The translations under genes and the position numbers were made by a program. Positions 9,164-17,500 of a DNA stretch of 64,000 nt are shown one piece after another. The notes under the pieces are model-generated. The model did not search any database. It was given only the letters and a program-made list of their open reading frames with translations, and was not told where the DNA came from. The DNA is from Phycicoccus sp. M110.8 (GTDB lineage Bacteria; Actinomycetota; Actinomycetes; Actinomycetales; Dermatophilaceae): NCBI RefSeq assembly GCF_032464895.1, contig NZ_JAWDIC010000001.1, positions 310,001-374,000 of the forward strand, given 5' to 3'. How positions within the stretch are numbered: the stretch's first letter is position 1; each line of letters begins with the position of its first letter.

Positions 9164-10122
9164 GTGCACCGACCGCCGCCACCCACCGGGTCCGCGCCGC
9201 CGTCGCCCTGCGCCCCCGGTCCACCGCCGCCCTGCTGCTGGTCTCCGTCGCCGGCCTCCTGGCCTTCCTGTGGCCGCTGCTGGCAAGCACCGACTCCCAG
9301 CTGGGGCGCAGCGCAGACGCCCCCCTCGTCTTCGCCCTGCTGCTGCCGCTGCTGCTCGCCGTGGTGCTCTCCGAGATCGCCGAGGGCGGCCTCGACGTCA
9401 AGGCCGTGGCGATGCTCGGGGTGCTGTCCGCCGTCGGTGCGGCGCTACGCCCACTCGGAGCCGGGACCGCCGGGCTCGAGACGGTGTTCTTCCTGCTCGT
9501 GCTCGGGGGGCGCGTGTTCGGACCCGGGTTCGGCTTCGTGCTGGGCTCGACCACCCTGTTCGCGTCCGCGCTCGTCACCGGCGGCGTGGGTCCGTGGCTG
9601 CCGTACCAGATGCTCGGGGCCGCGTGGGTCGGCCTGGGCGCGGGGCTGCTGCCGCGCGTCCGCCCGCGCTGGGAGGTGCCGCTGCTCTGCGCCTACGGGG
9701 CCCTGGCCGGGCTGCTGTACGGCGTGGCGCTCGACTTCTCCTTCTGGCCCTTCGCCACCGGGCTCGACGGCCACCTGTCCTTCGTCGCGGGGGCCCCGGC
9801 CTGGGAGAACCTCCAGCGGTTCGCCGTCTTCTCCGCCGCGACGAGCCTGTGGTGGGACCTCGGGCGAGCGGTCACCAACGTGGTCCTCATCGCCGTGACC
9901 GGCCGCGCCGTGCTCGCCACCCTGCGCCGGGCCGCCCGCCGCGCCGCCTTCGACGCAAGTACCGGCTTCGACGGGCCGCCGCCCGCAGCCGCCGGGTCAG
10001 CCCCAGGACAAGCCCCCGGGAAGGCCCCGCGGGACGCCCGGAGGGACGCCCCGGCAGCGGCGAGGAGGGCCGAGCCCGTCGCCGACGAGGAGCCGGCACC
10101 TCGGCATACGCTGCGGGGATGA
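9160..10122 (+). CDS. ECF transporter S component, probably cobalamin-specific
   Basis: A 320-residue membrane protein whose ATG overlaps the ATPase stop in ATGA. Six to seven hydrophobic segments cover residues 20-240, followed by a hydrophilic tail rich in Ala, Pro and Arg. The glycine-rich segment GGRVFGPGFGFVLGSTT resembles the S-component core helix pair. S components bind the vitamin and topple in the membrane to deliver it. Its place directly after T and A-A' in a cobalamin-riboswitch operon suggests cobalamin or cobinamide, by analogy with the CbrT-type S component of lactobacilli. I cannot assign an exact subfamily by sight. Confidence 0.82.
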   Translation: MSAPTAATHRVRAAVALRPRSTAALLLVSVAGLLAFLWPLLASTDSQLGRSADAPLVFALLLPLLLAVVLSEIAEGGLDVKAVAMLGVLSAVGAALRPLGAGTAGLETVFFLLVLGGRVFGPGFGFVLGSTTLFASALVTGGVGPWLPYQMLGAAWVGLGAGLLPRVRPRWEVPLLCAYGALAGLLYGVALDFSFWPFATGLDGHLSFVAGAPAWENLQRFAVFSAATSLWWDLGRAVTNVVLIAVTGRAVLATLRRAARRAAFDASTGFDGPPPAAAGSAPGQAPGKAPRDARRDAPAAARRAEPVADEEPAPRHTLRG

Positions 10123-11474
10123 CGACCACCACCGACCTCGCCGTCGACACGGTCACCGACCCCGATGTCAAGGCGGGCTACGGCACCGACGAGTCCGTGG
10201 GCGCCACCGCGCCGGCCGACTTCGAGGTGGTGCGGGCCCGCGACCTCGCCGACGTCGTCGAGGTGATGCGGTGGGCGCACGAGACCCGCACCCCCGTGGT
10301 CCCCCAAGGGGCGCGCAGCAGCCTCACCGGCAGCTCGGTCGCGATCGAGGGCGGCATCGTCCTCAACACCGAGCGGATGGCCTCGGTCACCACGATCGAC
10401 CCGCTCGAGGGCATCGCCGTCTGCGGGCCGGGCGTCGTCAACAGGCACCTCAAGGACGCCGTCGCGGAGCACGGCATGTTCTACCCGCCGGACCCCGCCT
10501 CGTCGGCCTTCTGCACCATCGGCGGCAACGTCGCCACCAACGCCGGCGGGCTGTGCTGCGTCAAGTACGGCGTCACGGCCGACTACGTCCGCTCGCTGCA
10601 GGTCGTGCTGGCCGGCGGCGAGGTCATCCGCACCGGCCACCGCACCGCCAAGGGCACCGCGGGGCTCGACCTCACCGGCCTGTTCGTCGGCTCCGAGGGC
10701 ACGCTCGGCGTCGTCACCGAGGTCACGACGCGGATCATCCCGGCCCCCGACCCGGCCCTGACCGTGCTCGCGACCTTCGACTCGCTCGACGCGGCCAGCG
10801 CCGCCATCGTCGCGCTGCGTCGTGAGCGGCACGTGCCGAGCCTCGTCGAGCTGATGGACCGCGCAGCCGTGGCGGCGGTCCAGTCGCTCGCCGACTACGG
10901 CTTCCCCGGCGACTGCGAGGCGGTGCTGCTGGTGCAGTCCGACCGTCCCGGCCACACGGGTGAGGACGTGCAGCGGTATGCCGGGCTGCTCGCCGACGCG
11001 GGCGCCACCGAGGTCGCGGTGGCCGACGACCCCGCCGAGGCGGACCTGCTGCTCGCGGGCCGACGGGCGCTCAGCCCGGCCCTGGAGGCCAAGGGCCCGC
11101 GCTACCTCGAGGACGTGTGCGTGCCGGTCGGACGGCTCACCGACCTCATCCGCGAGGGCCACCGGATCGCCGCCGACTCCGGGCTGGAGATCGTCATGGC
11201 CGGCCACGCCGGCGACGGCAACCTGCACCCGAGCATCTTCTTCTCCCCCGACGAGCCCGGCAGCCGCGAGCGGGCGCACGCCGCCTTCAGCCAGGTCGTC
11301 ACGACCGCACTCGGCATGGGCGGCACCATCACCGGCGAGCACGGGGTGGGCACCCTCAAGGCGCCGTGGCTCGCCGAGGAGCTCGGGACCGCCGAGCTCG
11401 AGCGCCAGCGGGCGGTCAAGGCCGTCTTCGACCCGCGCGGCGTGCTCAATCCCGGTCGCGTCTACTGGTCCTGA
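10119..11474 (+). CDS. FAD-binding oxidase, glycolate oxidase/D-lactate dehydrogenase family
   Basis: A 451-residue flavoprotein of the GlcD/VAO family, which oxidises alpha-hydroxy acids such as D-lactate, glycolate or D-2-hydroxyglutarate. The FAD-binding part is seen in VVPQGARSSLTGSS, the PDPASSAFCTIGGNVATNAGG stretch (about residues 125-147) and LFVGSEGTLGVVTE. The C-terminal FAD-oxidase domain carries AGHAGDGNLHPSIF and the typical ending TITGEHGVGTLKAPWL with FDPRGVLNPGRV. The ATG overlaps the S-component stop in ATGA, so it is translationally coupled to the uptake operon. Why a hydroxyacid oxidase should sit there is unclear; no iron-sulfur subunit is adjacent. Confidence 0.9.
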   Translation: MTTTTDLAVDTVTDPDVKAGYGTDESVGATAPADFEVVRARDLADVVEVMRWAHETRTPVVPQGARSSLTGSSVAIEGGIVLNTERMASVTTIDPLEGIAVCGPGVVNRHLKDAVAEHGMFYPPDPASSAFCTIGGNVATNAGGLCCVKYGVTADYVRSLQVVLAGGEVIRTGHRTAKGTAGLDLTGLFVGSEGTLGVVTEVTTRIIPAPDPALTVLATFDSLDAASAAIVALRRERHVPSLVELMDRAAVAAVQSLADYGFPGDCEAVLLVQSDRPGHTGEDVQRYAGLLADAGATEVAVADDPAEADLLLAGRRALSPALEAKGPRYLEDVCVPVGRLTDLIREGHRIAADSGLEIVMAGHAGDGNLHPSIFFSPDEPGSRERAHAAFSQVVTTALGMGGTITGEHGVGTLKAPWLAEELGTAELERQRAVKAVFDPRGVLNPGRVYWS

Positions 11475-11543
11475 GCACGCCGTCCCGGCACGGGCCACGG
11501 ACCGGTCGGGGGCGCAGGGGCCATCACTGGTAGAAAGCAGGTC

Positions 11544-12080
11544 ATGAGTCCGCTCGAGCTCGAACGCAGTGAGTCCTGGCTGTCCCGCGAGGACCTCGAC
11601 GCGGCGCGGCAGCGGCTGCCGATCCTCTACGTCGACGCCGTTCCGGTGCGGGTGGACGAGCGCGGGGCCGTGACCGCGGTCGGGCTGCTCCTGCGCGCCT
11701 CCGACGGCGAGATCAACCGCGAGCTGGTCTCCGGCCGCGTGCTCTACCACGAGCGCGTGCGCGACGCCCTCATCCGTCACCTGGAGAAGGACCTCGGTCC
11801 CATGGCCCTGCCGCAGGTGCCGGCCAGCCCGCAGCCGTTCACCGTCGCGGAGTACTTCCCCACCCCCGGGGTCACCCCGTTCCACGACCCGCGCCAGCAC
11901 GCGGTCTCCCTGGCCTTCGTCGTCCCGGTCGCCGGGGACTGCCAGCCGCAGCAGGACGCGCTCGACCTCGCCTGGCTCAGCCCCGAGGAGGCGCTCCAGC
12001 CGTCGGTGGTCGAGGAGATGGCCGGGGGCCACGGCGTGCTGCTGCGCCAGGCCCTGGCCCACCTCGGGCACGCGATCTGA
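11544..12080 (+). CDS. DUF4916 / Nudix-like family protein
   Basis: A 178-residue soluble protein conserved in actinobacteria and usually described as a Nudix-like DUF4916 protein. Landmarks are LPILYVDAVPVRVDERG, a strand typical of Nudix substrate entry, then SGRVLYHERVRDALIRHLEKDLG where a Nudix box would lie. The canonical GX5EX7REUXEEXGU box is not intact: the REUXEE core is replaced by RHLEKD. Hydrolase activity is therefore doubtful. The start is the ATG after GAAAGCAGG. It follows the oxidase by about 70 bases and may or may not share its transcript. Confidence 0.7.
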   Translation: MSPLELERSESWLSREDLDAARQRLPILYVDAVPVRVDERGAVTAVGLLLRASDGEINRELVSGRVLYHERVRDALIRHLEKDLGPMALPQVPASPQPFTVAEYFPTPGVTPFHDPRQHAVSLAFVVPVAGDCQPQQDALDLAWLSPEEALQPSVVEEMAGGHGVLLRQALAHLGHAI

Positions 12081-12126
12081 CCGTTCCGCAGCCGATTTCC
12101 TCCGACATCAACCGAACGGCTGAGGT

Positions 12127-13779
12127 GTGAACCGCAGGCAGCAGGGGACACTGGGTGACGTGCCGGGGGAAATCGCCACATACCTCCTCGGCGCCCAAGG
12201 GGGCGACGAGGACGCTTTCGCGCGCCTGTACGCCGCCACGAACCCCGTCCTGGTCCGTTACCTGAGGTCCATCGGCGTCGACGACGCGGCCGGGGTGGCC
12301 CTTGCCAGCTGGCCCACCCTGCTGGGCCGGCTGCCCGCGTGCCCCGCCGACGACGACGACTGGTTCGAGCTCGCCGTCGGCGCTGCCCGCGAGACCGCGA
12401 CCGCCGGAGGGTCCCCCGCCCTCGGCACGAGCGCCCCGCCGGTCCCCTCCCGCGAACCTGCCGGGTCGACCCCGGCGGCGGCAGCCCCCGCAGCCGCGGG
12501 GGCTGCGTCCGCTGCGGCTGCCGTGGACGCCGGCGTCGCCGCCCTGCAGGCCTGTGGCCCCGACTCCGCCGACGTGCTCGCCATGGCCGTCGTGGCCGGC
12601 CTCGGCCGGGACTCCATGGCCCGGCTCACGGGTCAGGAGCCGACCGCGGTGCTCGAGCTGGTGCGCCGCGGCCAGTACCGGCTGACCCTGCCCCTCGAGG
12701 AGCTGTATGCCGCGATGGCGGCTCCCGCACGGCCGGACGAGCTGGCCGACGCGGCGGTCGTCCAGGGCCTGTTCGGCGACACGGGGCGTGCCGCGGCTGT
12801 CCCGCCCGCGCCCGAGGCCGTCCCCGGGGCGCAGACCGGGCCCGGTCCTGCTGCTGTGGCCGCCGTGACGCTCACCCCGGTCGCGGGCGCGGCGCTCACC
12901 GAACCGTCCGTCGTGGACCTGCTCACGTGGCAGACCCCCGTGGCCGGTCCGACCCTCGTGCGCCCCGTGCCCCCCCGTGGCGCCCGCGAGGCGTCCCGAG
13001 GTGCCCGTGCGGGCGCCGGCGCCGCTGCCTGGGTCATCGCCCTCGGTGGTGTGGGCGCGGCTGCTGCGATGAGCGGGCTGCTGCCGGCCGTCGTCGACAA
13101 CCTCTTCCGCGGACCGGTGAACCGTCCCGTCGTGACCGCCCAGGGCCCGGTCGTGCCGGGTCCCACCGCCTCCGGTGGTGGGCCCACGGTGACCCCGCCG
13201 GGCGTCGAGCCCACAAAGCCGGGCACGCAGCCTGGCACCCAGCCCGGTCAGCCGCCGGTCGGCGGAGGCACCGTGGAGCCGGTGGGCCTGACCGGTTCCG
13301 GCACCGCCGGGACCGTCGTGATCAGCACGGCCGCCTTCACCACTCCCGCAGGCGGTGGTGCGGCCCCGACCGGTGGCTCCTCGGGCGGACCTGCGGGCTC
13401 GTCCACCCCTCCTCCCGCGACCTCCGGTGGAGGCGTCGTCGTCGGTGGCGGCACCGTGACCGGTGGTGGCACGACCACCGGGGGCGCCGTCACGGGCAGC
13501 GGGAAACCGATCACCGGCACGGCCAACGGCCACACGCCGACCAGGACTGCTGCCGCCGCTGCCAGGGCTCAGGCCAAGGCTGCCGCAGCGGCTGCCCGCG
13601 CCCGGGCGAAGGCAGAGAGGGCCGCAGCCAAGGCCAGGGCCCAGGCCGAGAAGGCCAAGGCCGCCAAGGCCGCCAAGGCGAAGGCCAAGGCTGCGAAGGC
13701 CAAGGCTGCGAAGGCGAAGGCTGCCGAGGCCAAGGCCGCGAAGGCCAAGGCCGCCTCGGCCAAGGGCGAGAAGGCCTGA
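12127..13779 (+). CDS. Sigma-factor-like membrane protein with Ala/Lys-rich tail
   Basis: A 550-residue protein I do not recognise as a named family. Residues 15-80 resemble ECF sigma region 2 (QGGDEDAFARLYAATNP, then VRYLRSIG). Residues 140-190 resemble a worn region 4 (ADVLAMAVVAGLGRDSMARL). A hydrophobic segment at about 295-315 is followed by 160 residues of Gly/Thr/Pro/Val low complexity. The last 80 residues are nearly all Ala and Lys, like histone H1 tails. The start is the GTG at 12127; a GTG at 12160 is an alternative, and neither has a clear ribosome site. It might be a membrane-tethered regulator or a surface protein that reused a sigma fold. Function is unknown. Confidence 0.7.
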   Translation: MNRRQQGTLGDVPGEIATYLLGAQGGDEDAFARLYAATNPVLVRYLRSIGVDDAAGVALASWPTLLGRLPACPADDDDWFELAVGAARETATAGGSPALGTSAPPVPSREPAGSTPAAAAPAAAGAASAAAAVDAGVAALQACGPDSADVLAMAVVAGLGRDSMARLTGQEPTAVLELVRRGQYRLTLPLEELYAAMAAPARPDELADAAVVQGLFGDTGRAAAVPPAPEAVPGAQTGPGPAAVAAVTLTPVAGAALTEPSVVDLLTWQTPVAGPTLVRPVPPRGAREASRGARAGAGAAAWVIALGGVGAAAAMSGLLPAVVDNLFRGPVNRPVVTAQGPVVPGPTASGGGPTVTPPGVEPTKPGTQPGTQPGQPPVGGGTVEPVGLTGSGTAGTVVISTAAFTTPAGGGAAPTGGSSGGPAGSSTPPPATSGGGVVVGGGTVTGGGTTTGGAVTGSGKPITGTANGHTPTRTAAAAARAQAKAAAAAARARAKAERAAAKARAQAEKAKAAKAAKAKAKAAKAKAAKAKAAEAKAAKAKAASAKGEKA

Positions 13780-13802
13780 GCCGACCGACTGCTGCGGCTC
13801 AG
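13776..13802. terminator. Hairpin between convergent genes
   Basis: CTGAGCCG at 13776-13783 pairs with CGGCTCAG at 13795-13802 around an 11-base loop. It overlaps the stop of the sigma-like gene and abuts the acyltransferase stop, so it could serve both strands. There is no U-run. Confidence 0.45.
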
Positions 13803-14566
13803 CCCGCGGTGCGCCGTGCCCTGCGGTCGGCGGCGTCCATCGTGTCGGCCTCCTCGAGCGTCGGCGCCGTGCCGCCGAGCCGGGCGGGCAGCAGCTCGCG
13901 CTCGGTGTCCGGCCACGCCGGGTAGGCGGCCTGGTCCGCGTCGAGCTGGGCGCGCATGGCGTCCTTGACCCGGGCCGTCGCCGCCACCGGGTCCTCGTCG
14001 GCCGCGACCACCAGGGGCGCGCCCACGGTGATGAAGAGCGGGACGTGGTGGCGGCCCATCCGCTTGGGACGCCCCTTGGTCCAGACGCGCTGGGAGCCCC
14101 AGATCGTCACGGGCAGCACCGGGACGCCGGCCTGCTGCGCCAGCCGTACCGCGCCGGACTTGAACTCCTTGAGCTCGAACGAGCGGCTGATGGTGGCCTC
14201 GGGGAAGACACCCACGATCTCCCCGGACCGCAGCGCCGACAGGGCGGTCCCGAACGACTCCTGGCCGGCCTCACGGTCGACGGGGATGTGGTGCATCCCG
14301 GTCATGAGCACGCGGGCCACCGGGTTGTCCCAGATGGACTTCTTCGCCATGAACCGCACGAGGCGGCCGGCCTCGACACCGGCGAGGCCGGCATACGTGA
14401 AGTCGAAGTACCCCGTGTGGTTGATGACCATGACGGCGCCACCGGTGCGCGGCACGTGGTCGAGCCCGCGCAGGCGGATCCTCAACCCCTGAAAGGCGAA
14501 CAGCGCTCGGGCGACACCGATCACGGACGAGTAGACCGGCTCCATGGGGCCCAGCCTAGAGGTCAC
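13799..14566 (-). CDS. 1-acyl-sn-glycerol-3-phosphate acyltransferase (PlsC family)
   Basis: A 255-residue membrane-associated acyltransferase that adds the second acyl chain to lysophosphatidic acid. The HX4D catalytic motif is seen in INHTGYFDF, and the phosphate-binding motif is the variant VFPEATIS instead of FPEGTRS. The GTG at 14566 overlaps the eccC stop in GTGA. An internal ATG at 14545 (MEPVYSSVIG) is an alternative start and would remove seven residues. The overlap couples it to the type VII secretion ATPase, an unusual partner. The C-terminus ends in basic residues next to a convergent gene. Confidence 0.9.
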   Translation of the reverse strand: MTSRLGPMEPVYSSVIGVARALFAFQGLRIRLRGLDHVPRTGGAVMVINHTGYFDFTYAGLAGVEAGRLVRFMAKKSIWDNPVARVLMTGMHHIPVDREAGQESFGTALSALRSGEIVGVFPEATISRSFELKEFKSGAVRLAQQAGVPVLPVTIWGSQRVWTKGRPKRMGRHHVPLFITVGAPLVVAADEDPVAATARVKDAMRAQLDADQAAYPAWPDTERELLPARLGGTAPTLEEADTMDAADRRARRTAG

Positions 14567-17500
14567 CCGTGGCGTGACGGGGTCCAGGCAACCTGCATCA
14601 CGTTGTTGCCTGTCTCACGTGAGACGAGGCGTCCGCGCCCGGGCACCGCGGGAACCGGCTTGACGTTGCCGATCAGCGGGCCCTCGTCGGGGCTGCCGGA
14701 GAGCAGGATGCCGGGGCTGGCCAGGTCGCGCAGGCTCTGCATGACCGACTCGTACGACGCGCGGCTCGCGCCGCCGGTGCGCCGCGTGACGACCAGGTGC
14801 AGGCCGACGTCGCCGGCCTGGGCCAGCAGGGGCACGAGGGCGGCGAGCGGGCTGCCGGCGGACGTCACCACGAGGTCGTAGTCGTCGACGATCACGAACA
14901 CCTCGGCGCCGGTCCACCAGCTCCGGGTGCGCAGCTGCTCGGGCGTGACGTCCGGTCCGGGCAGCCGGGAGCGCAGGTATGCCGCGAGCTCGGGGATGTT
15001 CTGAGCCACCTGGTCCTCGGTGGTGAAGTACTCGCGCAGGTACTCGTCGGGGATCTCGCCCAGCAGGCCGCGGCGGTAGTCGACCGCGAAGATCTGCGCC
15101 TCCTGCGGGGTGTAGAGCCGCATGACCTCGCTGGCGTACGTGCGCAGCATGGCCGTCTTGCCCGAGTCGCTGTCGCCGAAGAGGTAGAGGTGCGGCTCCT
15201 CCGTGGGGTCCACGCCGATCGGTGCCAGGTTGTTCTCGTCGATGCCCAGCAGGATGCGCCGGTCCGCGGGTCGCGTCTGGGCGCGCACCTGCTCGAGGTC
15301 GACCCGGTCGGGCAGCAGCCGGAGCTTCGGTCCGCTCGGGCCCTGCCACGCCGCGTTGACGCGCTCGACGAGGTCGTCGACACCGGCGCCGAGGCTGCCG
15401 GCGTCGCCACTGCCGTCGATGCGCGGGATCGCGGCCAGGAAGTGGTGCCGGGTCGCCTCGATGCCCCGCCCGGGCCGCCCCTTGGGCACGTTCGCCGCGA
15501 GCTTGCGGTCGATCTCGGAGTCGCTGGTGTCGCCGAGGCGCAGCTCCAGGCGCGTGCCGAAGACGTCCTTGACGGCGCTGCGGAAGTCCATCCACCGGTT
15601 CGTGGTCGCGACGAGGTGCAGGCCGAAGGTCAGGCCGCGCCCGGCCAGCTCCTGGATCTGCAGCTCCAGCTCGTCGAACTCGGCGCGCAGCGTGGGCCAG
15701 CCGTCGACGACGAGGAACACGTCGCCGTAGCCGTCGTCGGCGCGGCCCTCGGCCCGGCGCCGCCGGTAGGTCTCGATCGAGTCGATGCCCTGCGCGCGGA
15801 AGTACGCCTCGCGCTTGTCGACGATGCCGCGCAGCTCGGCGAACATGCGGCGCACGACGTCCGGCTCGTTGCGGCTCGCGACCCCGGCGACGTGGGCCAG
15901 CTTGACCAGGGGCGAGAACGTGCCGCCGCCGAAGTCCATGACGTAGAACTGCGACTCGAGCGGGGTCGTCGTGAGCGCGAGCGCGGTCACGAGGGTGCGG
16001 GCGAGCGTGCTCTTGCCGCTGCGCGGGCCACCGACGATGGCGACGTGCCCGGCCGCACCGCCGAGCCCGACGGACAGGACGTCGCGGCGCTGCTCCAGCG
16101 GCCGGTCGACGATGCCCAGCGGGACCACGAGCGACCCGGCGGCCCGCCACGAGGGCGAGACGAGGCCGAGCTGGTCGTGCGTCGCCAGGTCGCCGAAGAG
16201 GCGGTCGAGGGAATCGGGCACGTCCAGCGGCGGCAGCCAGACCTGGTGGGCGGGTCGGCCCTTGCCGCGCATCTTGGCAACGGCGATGTCGAAGGTCGCG
16301 CGGTCCTCCCGGGGCCCCTCGTCGACGACGGGTGCCTCGGTCTCGGTGCTGAGGCGCAGCACGGGCGCGGCCGAGAACGGGATGATCTCGCCGGTCGTCC
16401 CGGTGTTGCCGGTGTGGGCGCGCCGCCGCGCCGGCGGCGGCCCGGAGACGTAGGCCGCCTTGAACTTGAGCAGGGTCGTCTGGTCCGGCTTGAGGAAGCC
16501 GAGGCCCGGCACCGCCGGCAGCTCGTACGCGTCGGGGACCCCGATGACGGTGCGCGACTCCGAGGCCGAGAAGGTGCGCAGGCCGATGCGGTAGGACAGG
16601 TGCGACTCCAGGCCGCGCAGGCGCCCCTCCTCCAGCCGCTGCGAGGCGAGCAGCAGGTGCATCGACAGCGACCGGCCGAGCCGGCCGATCGCGACGAACA
16701 GCTCGACGAACTCCGGCCGCGCCGCGAGCAGCTCGGAGAACTCGTCGGCGACGATGAGCAGGGCCGGCAGCGGCTCGAGGTCGGCCCCCGCGGCTCGCGC
16801 CTTCTCGTAGTCCGTGACGTTGGCGAAGTTGCCGGCGGCACGCAGCAGCTCCTGGCGGCGGACCATCTCGCCGTGCAGGGCGTCCTGCATGCGGTCGACG
16901 AGGCTGAGCTCCTGGCCGAGGTTGGTGATGACGGCGGACACGTGCGGCATGTCGGCCATGCCGGCGAAGGTCGCACCACCCTTGAAGTCGACGAGGACGA
17001 AGTTGAGCGCCTCGGAGGAGTGGGTCATCGCGAGCGCCAGGACCAGCGTGCGCAGCACCTCGGACTTGCCCGAGCCGGTGGCGCCGATGACCAGGCCGTG
17101 CGGGCCCATGCCCTGCTGCGCCGACTCCTTGATGTCGAGGGAGACGACCTGCCCCTGGGCGCCGACACCGATCGGCACCCGCAGCCGGTCGCGCTGCAGC
17201 CGGGGCCGCCAGGCGGCCTCGGGGTCGTAGTCGCGCACGTCGCCCAGCCCCAGCAGGTCCACGAGCTCGGTGGTGCTGGTCATGGCGTCGCGGCGCTCGG
17301 GCTCGGCGCCGGCATACAGGGGCGCGAGCCGCCGCGCCGCAGCCTCGGCCTGCACGAGCGACATCTGGTCGGCGAACCCGCGCGCGGGCTCGCTGCCCAG
17401 GGTGAGGATCTGCATCGGCACGCGGCCTGCGTACGGGCCGGAGGTGGCCGGCTGGCCGAGGGCCAGGCGCATCCGGCTGTCCACGGACAGCTCGTCCCAG

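Noticed and set aside
11544-12080. Active Nudix hydrolase
   Set aside because: The REUXEE core of the Nudix box is not intact, so I call it Nudix-like only.
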